Shown piece after piece: positions 9,734-19,252 of a DNA stretch of 35,907 nucleotides (position 1 is its first letter; each line of letters opens with the position of its first letter). The position numbers were made by a program, and so were the translations under genes. The notes below the pieces were generated by a model that did not search any database, was not told the DNA's origin, and was given only the letters and a program-made list of their open reading frames with translations. This DNA comes from Lingula anatina (Eukaryota > Brachiopoda > Lingulata > Lingulida > Lingulidae). The DNA lies in NCBI RefSeq assembly GCF_001039355.2, contig NW_019775857.1:1415927-1451833 (forward strand), read 5' to 3'.

Positions 9734-12215
9734 GTTCTCCCTTTGTTGTTAACGCGATGACCGATTTATATGTGCGTTCATCGGCAACAAATTTCCTTTA
9801 TCGGGGTTTAATTGTTGTTCCCGGAGTCATTCTTCTGCATTAAATTTGGAAGATCTCTCGCTGTTATCAATATCATACCGCCCACTTAAGTTAGTTAGTG
9901 TGGAGGTGATAGGGCACGTGATACGAATTGCTGAGAAGTTAGGCTCATAACGATCAAATATATACTTATACTACAATGTTTGTTTTTTCGTTATGATTGT
10001 TTTTGCCGGTTGCTTAGACACAAATTCTTGTTGCCTGATAAAGGTGATGTGGTATTTGAAACCAATTCACTGCCAGCGTCTTTAATATTAAAGGCTAACG
10101 TGGGCAGAAACTGACAAAACTAAAGAATCAGAAACCCGGAATTCTTTGGATTGGGGCGTGCTAGTTTTGTTTACAGTATAAAGTGACATAAATACGGAAT
10201 AGATCGTTGATAAAGGTGTATATTTTACTATAATCAAATAATTTCATCTCTTCGATTTTCATCCTGTTGAATGATTCACAAGCTTTGTGTTACGGTTCAC
10301 ATTTAAAGTCAATTGGATTTTTCAAACTAATCACAAGCATTATCAATTGCGACAGTTGAGAAATTAATTGCGTTTTAACGAAGCTGGAGCTTTTTGGTTG
10401 CCAAAATGGGGAATTAGGAGGGCTTGAAATCCACTTCCAGGGATGTAAAACGTTGGTGATGATGATTTTGACTTAGATTCCTTTATAAAGTTTTGTTCAC
10501 AAACCTGATACCTAGGGATATTTATTTGCACTATCTGTAATATGCATATTCTTGCCTACATCTTTAAATAACTGCATGTAGAAATAATTGGTATTATTTC
10601 GTGCAAACACTAGACCGCCAGGTACTTCGTTTTGCGTATTGGTACGTATCTTTAATAGATCTTTTTTATTTGGCTGTGTACTAAACCTAAATGAAATTAA
10701 TTGCATTAGATTCAGTTTATCTACATTCTGTGGATTTCTTAGTACAAAGCGGAAGCTTGTGAAGGAAAAAAGAAATGTATAAATTGAAAATTCTCTGTAA
10801 AGGTACTTTATTGACTTGCCCTAATTGCTTTTTAGGGTTAGAACCCATACATGCCACTTTCTAATAACAAATAATATATGTGGCATTTTTCCAAAGAAAT
10901 ATTTGAAAAGCATCTACAAAATATTTCTATAGCTAAAAATCGATACAGATGATCAGAGGGCAAAACATCAGATAACATCTGGTGTTGTTTTGTTAGTTAG
11001 AAATATATTTTTGCTTTTAGAAAAAACTAACATGTTTGTTTGACTAACATGGATATGCACATTCATAACTAGGTAAATGGTGTGTGCCGAAAACTGAATT
11101 TACTTTGACACAAACATTTAGGATTTCTCATAGGTGAATAGTCTCCTAAATAGCCCAAAATAACAAAAACATTCTCGTGAAAGCGGATAATCCATGGTTC
11201 AACGGAAACCTGTTATTTCTCAGGTTAGATGAATGGACTTACACAATAGAGCCATTATGATTTCTACTTTGCAGTTCTAGTGGGGTCTTAATACCTCCTT
11301 GCCCCGTATACAAGGCGTTTCTATGGGACATATAGAATCCGCGGTGTAGTAAGGGCAGGGGAGCATAGTGCTCACGTAGCTTTACAAGCCTTACCTGACA
11401 TCTAGGTGTAGTACATGTAGCGAGGTGGACAAAGCGCTGGTCACTTGCCAGCGTGAAAAATGACCATTGACGACACTGCAAGTTATTTGACAACAGTAAG
11501 TAAAAGTTACGCCAGCGTTTCGTGTTTAAAGTGTACCGATTTTGATTCGAGATCTTAATATTGATAAATTGTTGAGGGAGGCTGTTTTGATCGTAGACTT
11601 GCATTAAGCCATGGGTTGGTGTAAGTTAACACGGAGGCAAAGGTCAAAGCTTCTAACCTTTCAGTGACTGTTTGACTTTAGGAAATGGACGTCACCTCTC
11701 TCAAAGCAAGTTACAGAAAGAAAGGCCGGTGAAAAGATCTACAATAATATCAAACGAGACGCCCCTAGGGCCGAAGAATACACAGAGTTATTGACCGATA
11801 CAAAACACGTATTCTGGTTATATAAGTATTGTCGATGATAGCAAAAGGCCCGAGACTTTGCAATTAACTTAAAGGTCAACTAAGAATGGACTGCCGAATT
11901 ATTTACCATACGTAGGTGAGTAGGAAAGAGGATCCATTGAATAACACAACTACTAGATGGGTAATACCCCTGTACATCATAAATCCATAGATTCACAAAT
12001 TCCACGAGATGTTTATTTTACGGACAAAACACACAATACTGCCTTAATCCAGTTTTGTGGACACGTTCGGGTAAATGATGTAACTGTAGGGCCTCTCGAA
12101 TGGTTTCATACTACATATACTCCACCAAAATTTCCAACTCTATATCTTAATCTATCTGGGTCCCCGCTTTAAATCGCACGAACGTTATCTGTATATTGCC
12201 TATCCCCGCCCTGTC

Positions 12216-12703
12216 AACAGATAGCGACGAATTCAAGGCAAAATGCTTCAATCTTAATTTTTGTACCAGCATAAATANNNNNNNNNNNNNNNNNNNNNNN
12301 NNNNNNNNNNNNNNNNNNNNNNNNNNNNNNNNNNNNNNNNNNNNNNNNNNNNNNNNNNNNNNNNNNNNNNNNNNNNNNNNNNNNNNNNNNNNNNNNNNNN
12401 NNNNNNNNNNNNNNNNNNNNNNNNNNNNNNNNNNNNNNNNNNNNNNNNNNNNNNNNNNNNNNNNNNNNNNNNNCTACACACTTCTCCATTCACATATCTT
12501 ATATGAGATCGGAGTTTTTTGAAAAAAGAATGCATTTTTACCTAGGCATACCTTCGAAACTGAAATATTCCATATTAAATGTCAAGTCTGTATATATATT
12601 TATATATATATTTATATTTATGCTGGTACAAAATATATATATATATTTATGCTGGTACAAAAATTAAGAGTGAAGCATTTTGCCTTGAATTCGTCGCTAT
12701 CTG

Positions 12704-12705
<2 letters not shown>
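12216..12705. repeat. Inverted repeat with 62-bp arms around an assembly gap
   Basis: Left arm 12216-12277 (begins AACAGATAGCGACGAATTC, ends CCAGCATAAATA) is the reverse complement of right arm 12644-12705 with about two mismatches. A partial third copy of the inner end (TTTATGCTGGTACAAAATAT) lies at 12617-12636. The arms border TA-rich sequence, as in microsatellite-associated MITE-like repeats of molluscs, but no target duplication is visible. The gap prevents judging whether this is a real foldback element or a misassembled microsatellite locus. Confidence 0.7.
12278..12473. other. Assembly gap (196 N)
   Basis: A run of N of non-round length lying between the arms of the inverted repeat, next to TA-rich sequence. 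Unlike the two single-N joins, its size looks like an estimated gap. Confidence 0.98.

Positions 12706-12790
<85 letters not shown>
12705..12790. repeat. (TA)n microsatellite
   Basis: About 43 uninterrupted TA units directly after the right arm of the inverted repeat. Shorter TA tracts lie at 12588-12613, 17342-17359 and 21325-21352. Confidence 0.95.
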
Positions 12791-12793
<3 letters not shown>

Positions 12794-14060
12794 CTAAAGC
12801 CCGAAAACCCCCAAAATCCCGTGCTATTATCAAGAAGGATAAGCAGCAATACGGGGATATACCAAGATATTAACATTCAATTCAGTGCTTAAATTAAGCC
12901 GATGGTACGCTTAAGGATGCTTTAGGCTACACAAAGGTATGTGTCCGGGGAAGTTTGGTGACACATGAGATGCGCTCTTTCTTCTCTGTGTGTCGCGCTC
13001 ATGTCAAGCGGTTGCGTTTGTTTTCACGTTGACAAGGAGACATCGAAAGGGGGGTCATCAAATTTTATCATTAAATGTAAGTCTATAAGCCATATCTTAG
13101 TTATTATCTAATTGATTGTCGCTCTATTTTCTGCGCTTGAGAAGATACTAAGGCCTGGGTTTTGTTAAACAGGTACAATGGTATAATAAGGGGTACTTTT
13201 TTGGCTTGACACTATTCTATAAGTTGTGTTATATGATAGTGTGCATAGTCTCTTTTGAAATTACCATAATGCATTGTCCTTACACCTACGGCATCCTTTG
13301 CAAAACAAAAAATTCGTTGAAAAATACAGGAAGTCTACATAAATCTCACGGATGATTTTTATTTTCAGGTTTATATGTTTTCAATTATATGGACTCTTAA
13401 ATTCTTAAAAATTCTTAATTTTTTTTTTTTTTTTTTTTTTTTTTTGCTCCACCAACCGCGCATGGTCACATTGTATCTCTTGTTCTAAGCAGAAAAGCAA
13501 ATTTGATATAGTTATTTGTTTTCCACTCAGCTGTTGATAATAAACATGCGCTGATTTAAAAAATCTATTGTTGTGCATCGATTTTGCCACAGTACGTAGT
13601 ATCATAAGTCTTGAATTGTATTCTTCACAGAAAGGGGTTTGTGACCCCGTCCCTTAGTGCCGCCGCAAGAGAGAAAAAGCCGATGAAAAAAGTGAAACCA
13701 AAGAAAGAAATTGACGTTTGGGGGTTTATCATGCATAATTTAATACGAGGTCTGCTAATAAACAGTCTCAACAACTTCATCATGCACTCAGTGGCAGCAA
13801 TTGCACAAGCAATTTATCGTTCATTCAAAGTGATACGCATCCTTTTTCTGTTCAGTCAAGGATCATGTATCATTACTCTCATGCACTAAGATTGAGCAGT
13901 TATGTCTCTTTCACTGCTTTCTGATATTTTTCAGGTTTTTTGTCGCATTTATAAGTGAGTTTAGCCCAGACGCCACTTTTTCCTCTTCGGAGACCAGGGC
14001 GATAACAACATCGGTCACTAAAGACTATGCCATCACATTTCCCGTCGGAAACCTGCAAAA

Positions 14061-16498
14061 ATGACGGCCGCATTCACAGGCTCCGGTCACGTATACGACA
14101 GTCATGCTGCACCCAAGGTAATCTCAACGACTTTGGCTTTTATGGCTGTAATTTCAATGTTATTTCCAAATGGAATTTACGATACTTCAATATACTTGTA
14201 GAAGTGATCTTCAAACATTTATTTAAGGCAGTTCGATGTCTTTTCAATGCAGGAAATACAACGCCTTTGCCAGTGTTTTGTATCATAACAGACAGTGTGA
14301 GGTGCAGTATGCAAGAGAAATGTTACTTAACCCAATGATCTATATTTGCTTTACCTAACCTCGGTTTACTTGCAAGATACAAGCGAGAAAAAAATCGTTA
14401 ATCATACGGATATGAGTATCACATAGTTTTGTTGCTTCCTAATCTTGCAATGACATTTAACTGAACAGAATTGATGAAATCACGAATGCTTTAATTACAC
14501 AGCTGTTGGATTTGATTTAACGTCTTCAGGTATACAATTACATGCATAAACTCAACCCTCATTGCTAGCCATATATGTAAGTCTTTGACGTAATTAATAA
14601 CAAAACACGTAACTATACGGGGTGTTTTCTTCAGGTTCAGTTAAATAACATTTCTGTCTCGTTATATTAACAGAAGATCGATCTTCATATCACTTGCAGT
14701 CACGTCATCCACTTATATGCCAATGACAATGAGTTTCTGCTACAAACATTCTGACACTTCATGATGTTTTTTCAAATGAAAGTCCCCACTCAAACGTGCT
14801 AATGTGCTAACTTACACACCACCAAGGTTTTTTCAAACATAACGTCCGCGTTTCTGTTTGTTCGCACTTTCGAAGTTGATGTAACGTTAGACCAATTTTC
14901 ATATATCGTAGTAATATTAATGGCCTTTCAAGTAAGTGTCACACACAAAGCGGGAGAGAGAGGGCAGGGCCAGAGAGAGAGAGGTTGAAGGAGGGAGAAT
15001 GTTGTTTTATGTATCAGTTCACTCTCCACAATTTTATTTTCACTTGAAAGCATGGTCTTATCTGTGCATTTATTCCCTTTTCCGCAGTTTATCAATTTAT
15101 GCGATCTTCAGGTAATAATTCTATTCGTTTCAGATAAAGAGGCGACTACTAGCATCAGATGAACCTTCAAGACATCGCCGAGCAGACCAGCATCAAAGTG
15201 ACTTCGATATCCGCGTGTCCAGAGTGTCTCCTTTGGACGGAGATTCCAAGGGGTCCATGCTTGCCTACACGGAACGGATGCAATCTATTGCCAGAAACAG
15301 GGGGATAGCTATACACAGTGGGGGTAACCCTGGGGGATCGGACTCCACCCTTGTTGTGAGAGCCAAACACATCACTCGTCCACGAAATTTACCAAAATTA
15401 AGCCCCCGCGGACAAGAGACGTTAGACTCATGGTCTGAGGAGAGCAGACCGAAGAAAGATGCTCTTAGAGTGAACACGGTGAGTGCCTCGGATCTCAGGG
15501 ACCTTGTGGATCATAGCCTATATACGAAAGGCACGAGGAGAGAAACTGTGAAATTGGTTGCAATAAATGACAAAATATCTCAAATTGAAAGCAGAGAAAA
15601 CAGTGCTAAACGATCGACCAATCCAAAATCGATTGGTGGTGACGATAAACATATAAACGAGAAAGCAAGCGATGAGACTGATACGCCTTTGACAATAAAA
15701 GGTGACAGCCTGTCTCCTGTTGCCCCGCACTGGAGCGTTTTGGAAAGAAACAAGGCTCAATCTGTGTCACCAAATAATGCCAAGACGCCTAATTCTATGT
15801 TCGATGTGGGAATACCATCTCAACCAAAAATTAACGATAAGGATTACGGTCGTTTCACTGTTCTAGCAGAGAGACCGAAGAAAGTGAAAATCAGGAAACC
15901 TCCTAAAAGGATGAAACTCCACCGGAGCAGTTTAGATTCAATACCAGAAAATGAGACATTATCGGATATAGAAACCTCCAGGCCTCACTCTCAAGTATCT
16001 GTAAAAATGTCCCCAATAGTCGACCTCTCAGAGGACCATTACCCCCCTACCTTGCAAGACCATAGTAACAAACATACAGTAAAATCAGCTTTGTCTTCCA
16101 TTCCCGAAGGTACCACCCTACCTCAGCCTCCAAACTCAGGTTTCCGTTCTCTCTACTCTACAAAACTTGATCAAACTAAGCAAGTTGTGAATATAAAAAT
16201 CATCGACTCAGGAGAAAGTACTCTGTCTTTGGAGAACAATACTGAAGAGATGTCTCCCAAGTCGGAGGGAGGCTCATTGTCGTTTCCAAGCTCCGTTGAC
16301 ATTCAGCGAGAACAGCAATTGACGAGTCTCAGGTTTAATCTGTCACAGACATTCACGAGGAAAAAACCAAAACCGCCAAGTGAATTGTCAGTTAAGGGTG
16401 CTTACTTACGAACGCGTTTTTATGAACCCAAGTCCAAAATCAAGCTGCCAACATTCGCCAAGAAAAAGAAAAGACCAAAAATCAGATTTCTAAAATAA
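14061..16498 (+). CDS. Orphan gene B (473 aa, two exons, LAYTERM signature)
   Basis: Proposed exons 14061-14117 (19 codons) and 15134-16498. The second exon opens after TTTCAG in phase 0 and stays open for 455 codons to TAA; the first supplies an ATG in good context (CAAAAATGACG) and ends AAG|GTAATC in phase 0. The protein is not recognised. Residues 60-71 read SMLAYTERMQSI, the signature shared with orphan genes A and C. The remainder is Ser/Pro/Lys-rich and probably disordered, with basic patches (KKVKIRKPPKRMK) and a strongly basic C-terminus (FAKKKKRPKIRFLK) that could bind nucleic acid or act as a nuclear signal. A late stretch, KKPKPPSELSVKGA, resembles NKPSPPASDRHQLKGA in gene C. It converges on gene C. 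The first exon is inferred from splice logic only; an alternative start cannot be excluded. Confidence 0.65.
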
Positions 16499-16536
16499 GA
16501 ATTGTCAGAACTGACCTAACAGATTTTTTTTTTGTT

Positions 16537-16602
16537 ATTTTGTTACCATGACACATATATTTTGTTACCATGACACATATATTTTGTTACCATGACACAA
16601 GT
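16537..16602. repeat. 22-bp minisatellite, three copies
   Basis: Three head-to-tail units starting ATTTTGTTACCATGACACA at 16537, 16559 and 16581; the first two are identical and the third differs only at its end. It lies 39 bases after the gene B stop codon, in its 3'UTR. Confidence 0.9.
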
Positions 16603-17014
16603 ATTTCGTTTCATTTTGATGGTTGTGTGTGCGGGTCCTGGAAACCAGCTTTTGAGGGGACCAAAACTTGCTCTGTTCTTCATTTTTTACCTTTCAAGAG
16701 TTGAATTTTCAAATGAGGTAGATTCATCATTTGAAATGTATTTTCATATGAGAGTAATTGTTAAATGAAATATGAAGATGAGTTTTTCCCTTATTTAACA
16801 AGTACCAGATAGCATGAGTTAATATACTGTATGTGATTAACTTATTCCATTTGAAAAGATACTAACTAGTGCGCAGTATACTCATTGCTAAAATGCGATC
16901 TGCTGCTGATTAAGGATGTACATGAGAGAATTCCTTATGTTAATATATAGAAGAATGCCAGTACTTAATGTGAGTATCACATATTTGCACCAATAATGGC
17001 TGCAAATTAGCACC

Positions 17015-17020
17015 AATAAA
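17015..17020 (+). terminator. Candidate gene B polyadenylation signal
   Basis: AATAAA about 520 bases after the gene B stop codon, in the AT-rich stretch 16499-17962 separating gene B from convergent gene C. I see no other gene in that stretch; it also holds a TA tract at 17342-17359. Confidence 0.35.
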
Positions 17021-17851
17021 ACTTGTTGCTGCATTTTGCTAAGGATGATTTAGCTTTTTCAAATTTGTGCACTGAATGGTTGCAGATTGCATGCATACGC
17101 CAATATATGTGGGTAATAAGGTATAGAATATATTGTCTACTGTTTTAAAATCACCAGATAAAAAGGAAATTATTGTTACGTAGAAGGAAGGTGAAATCAA
17201 ACATTTATCATATTTCGTTGCAACCTCATAATGCACAGGTAGGATCCGTTATGTTGGATCCTAGTGCACAGCATGCACAGCAGTCTCCAGTACGTGATCT
17301 AATTATGTTTTTATGATTCAACTGTAATAATATTTGCATATTATATATATATATATATAAAACGAAAATGTCAAATGAAATACAAGCAAGGTAATCCTCC
17401 GTCTTTTAATTGTTGCTCTTGTAGGTCATTAGCACATATTTGTTGTCTCGTTTCTGTTCTTTTCACTAAAAACTGGCTTGAACGAGTAGCGATTACAAGA
17501 ACATTAATTTGACCCATTTGTCAAAGTTTGATATAAACAAAATGTCACTGTTTGGAGCAAACAAGCATCAATCTGACAAGTGATGATGGAAATATTTGAA
17601 AATATTTGGGATGCACCATTAAAATGAACTTGTTTTCCCAGATAAGTCCGGGGACGTGATATAACCTTCCCGCAAGGCAAAACAACGTTTCACGCTTAAA
17701 ACAGTAGTCGTGTAAAATCAACATAAGAATTTGTTTCTGATAAGATATGGCATGGAAATTCCGTTGTATATTAACTTTCCACGGATCAATTTCGCACAGG
17801 TCATGATGCCAAATGCTTATAGCAACTAAAATCACAATTCGTGTTCTGATA

Positions 17852-17857
17852 TTTATT
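17852..17857 (-). terminator. Candidate gene C polyadenylation signal
   Basis: TTTATT on the plus strand, AATAAA on the minus strand, about 105 bases past the gene C stop codon. Another hexamer at 17954-17959 is too close to the stop (17963-17965) to be likely. Confidence 0.4.
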
Positions 17858-17962
17858 GCACATATTATACTTTTTACTGAAGAATAGATACATTAATTCG
17901 AAAAAGATGAAATACAGCGCAAAAACCGCTGATCGTATGCCATTACGCAAGATTTTATTAGC

Positions 17963-19252
17963 TTAACTGTCGTTCGAGTGTAATGTATTAACAGGTAATC
18001 GTGAATTAAAAACATGCAGTCTATCGCTGTCACTAAAACTAAGCACCCTTCGCCGTTCAGTTTGTTCTTCATTCACCGGGGTCGGAGGTGACGCAGGGGT
18101 CGTTAGAGAAGGTGCAGACAATGCACCCTTTAACTGATGACGATCTGAGGCAGGGGGAGACGGCTTATTTTTGTGGACGGATTGAAAAAACTCGGTGTTA
18201 ATTTCCAGTTCAATATTACCATTCCCATGATTAAATCCATTTCTTTTCTTCTCGGTCGAATTTGTATTAGTTGTATCTAACAGAAAACTGTTTACTGCCT
18301 CGGAGTATTTGAATAAATGGTGGGAGATCACCGGCTTGATGGAGGTCTTTCTTACTCTTGGAGTTTGGACATTCTGTTTGGGAGACTGCACCTGGTTTAA
18401 AGCTCTACCACTAGCAGACACGTCTTCAGTGCGCTTATTGTTCACTTTTGTTTTCGTTTTTTGTGGCTTCCACACATATGTCATTCTCTCTTTCTTGTAG
18501 TAATCTTTTTCCGAATTAAAACTGTGCATTTCCTGTGATTCGGAATTTTCACTGTTTGGTATGTCAGGAAAAGGCGCTATCTGAGGATAAGGATCAAATT
18601 CGTCCGCACTCGGTGGCGAAATTAATATATCCACGGGCAAATTCTGATCTAAGTTTTCTCGTTCAAATTTTGTCAGCTCTCCAAGTTCGCTTGCATGTTT
18701 GATGCCTTTCTTAATTGCCGGTAATTGTGCGTGCCTTTTGAAATTAGCCTCGTGAGTATTGGTATTTGACTGCACCTCATGGCTTGATAAGTTTTCAGAG
18801 TTCCTTAGTTTGTCGTGGCTTACTTTTTGTAACCCGGGAGAAACCATATGCGTGAAGTCTAAAGATTTAGTCCTGTATATACTCCCGTCTTCTGTTCTGT
18901 GGCCACCATTGGAAGATTTAAACTTTAAGCTCAACAAACCCCCCTTTGATTGTGTTTTACTTGCTGGTTCATTGGTACGTGCTATTGCAATTTGCCGCAT
19001 TCTCTCAGAATAAGCGAGCATGGAACTCTCCATTGATTTCCTTCGTTCTTGTAACACGTGTAGTTCTTTCTTGTGCTGTGATTCAACAACGTTTATCTTC
19101 GAGTCCAGCATAGTAGCGGCCGCTGCATTCAGTGCAGTGGTAAGTCCTGTTTCACTGTGCCTTCCCGCAAGACCTGTGTAGTTGGTTAGTTTTGTTACAA
19201 CTGCTTTTCCCAGGTTCCCAGGGCCTGGCTGGTTCTTGTCTTTCCCGTGCAT
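17963..19252 (-). CDS. Orphan gene C (429 aa, single exon, LAYSERM signature)
   Basis: Uninterrupted frame of 429 codons from ATG at 19250-19252 to TAA at 17963-17965; an in-frame TGA 27 bases upstream makes this ATG the first possible one. The protein is not recognised. Residues 1-45 are Gly/Thr/Ala-rich; residues 48-92 form a charged helical segment (INVVESQHKKELHVLQERRK) that ends in SMLAYSERMRQI at residues 77-88, encoded at 18989-19024. The remaining 340 residues are rich in Ser, Asn, Lys and Pro and look disordered, with short hydrophobic islands (HHLFKYSEAVNSFLL). The signature sits in the same place, after an N-terminal helix, as in gene A, and matches gene B best (10 of 12 identical or conservative). 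There is no signal peptide or membrane span, so it is cytosolic or nuclear by default. It is transcribed away from HTRA2. Confidence 0.7.
   Translation of the reverse strand: MHGKDKNQPGPGNLGKAVVTKLTNYTGLAGRHSETGLTTALNAAAATMLDSKINVVESQHKKELHVLQERRKSMESSMLAYSERMRQIAIARTNEPASKTQSKGGLLSLKFKSSNGGHRTEDGSIYRTKSLDFTHMVSPGLQKVSHDKLRNSENLSSHEVQSNTNTHEANFKRHAQLPAIKKGIKHASELGELTKFERENLDQNLPVDILISPPSADEFDPYPQIAPFPDIPNSENSESQEMHSFNSEKDYYKKERMTYVWKPQKTKTKVNNKRTEDVSASGRALNQVQSPKQNVQTPRVRKTSIKPVISHHLFKYSEAVNSFLLDTTNTNSTEKKRNGFNHGNGNIELEINTEFFQSVHKNKPSPPASDRHQLKGALSAPSLTTPASPPTPVNEEQTERRRVLSFSDSDRLHVFNSRLPVNTLHSNDS

Larger units (their letters stand above)
7249..9785. repeat. Tandem block 1, copy 2 (about 2.54 kb)
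   Basis: Same orientation and same content as 4712-7245. It begins with G and 18 T and ends at CGTTCATCGGC, after which unique sequence (AACAAATTTCC) continues. Copy 1 joins unique sequence only on its left and copy 2 only on its right, the pattern expected when two allelic contigs that overlap by 2.5 kb are placed end to end. A recent genuine tandem duplication would look the same apart from the N. Confidence 0.9.
9786..14060. other. Gene-poor interval between genes A and B
   Basis: About 4.3 kb separating divergent genes A (copy 2) and B. It must hold the promoters of both, but I see no convincing TATA or other core element. Contents: the inverted repeat and N gap at 12216-12705, the TA microsatellite at 12705-12790, a T homopolymer near 13420-13445 and scattered AT-rich sequence. 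Short open frames here (for example 11239-11604 minus, 11957-12172 plus) have no recognisable motif. A lysine-rich frame at 13624-13740, after a CACAG, is the only one that looks vaguely exon-like. Confidence 0.5.

Noticed and set aside
9980-10060. X-box-like sequence (GTTGCTTAGACA) upstream of gene A copy 2
   Set aside because: Only the first half-site approaches the RFX consensus; the second half does not match.
11239-11604. 121-codon minus-strand frame
   Set aside because: No recognisable motif, no splice context, no repeat of it elsewhere; the length is possible by chance in 4 kb of non-coding sequence.
12579-12873. Tyr-Ile repeat open frames on both strands
   Set aside because: They are translations of the TA microsatellite and the N gap.
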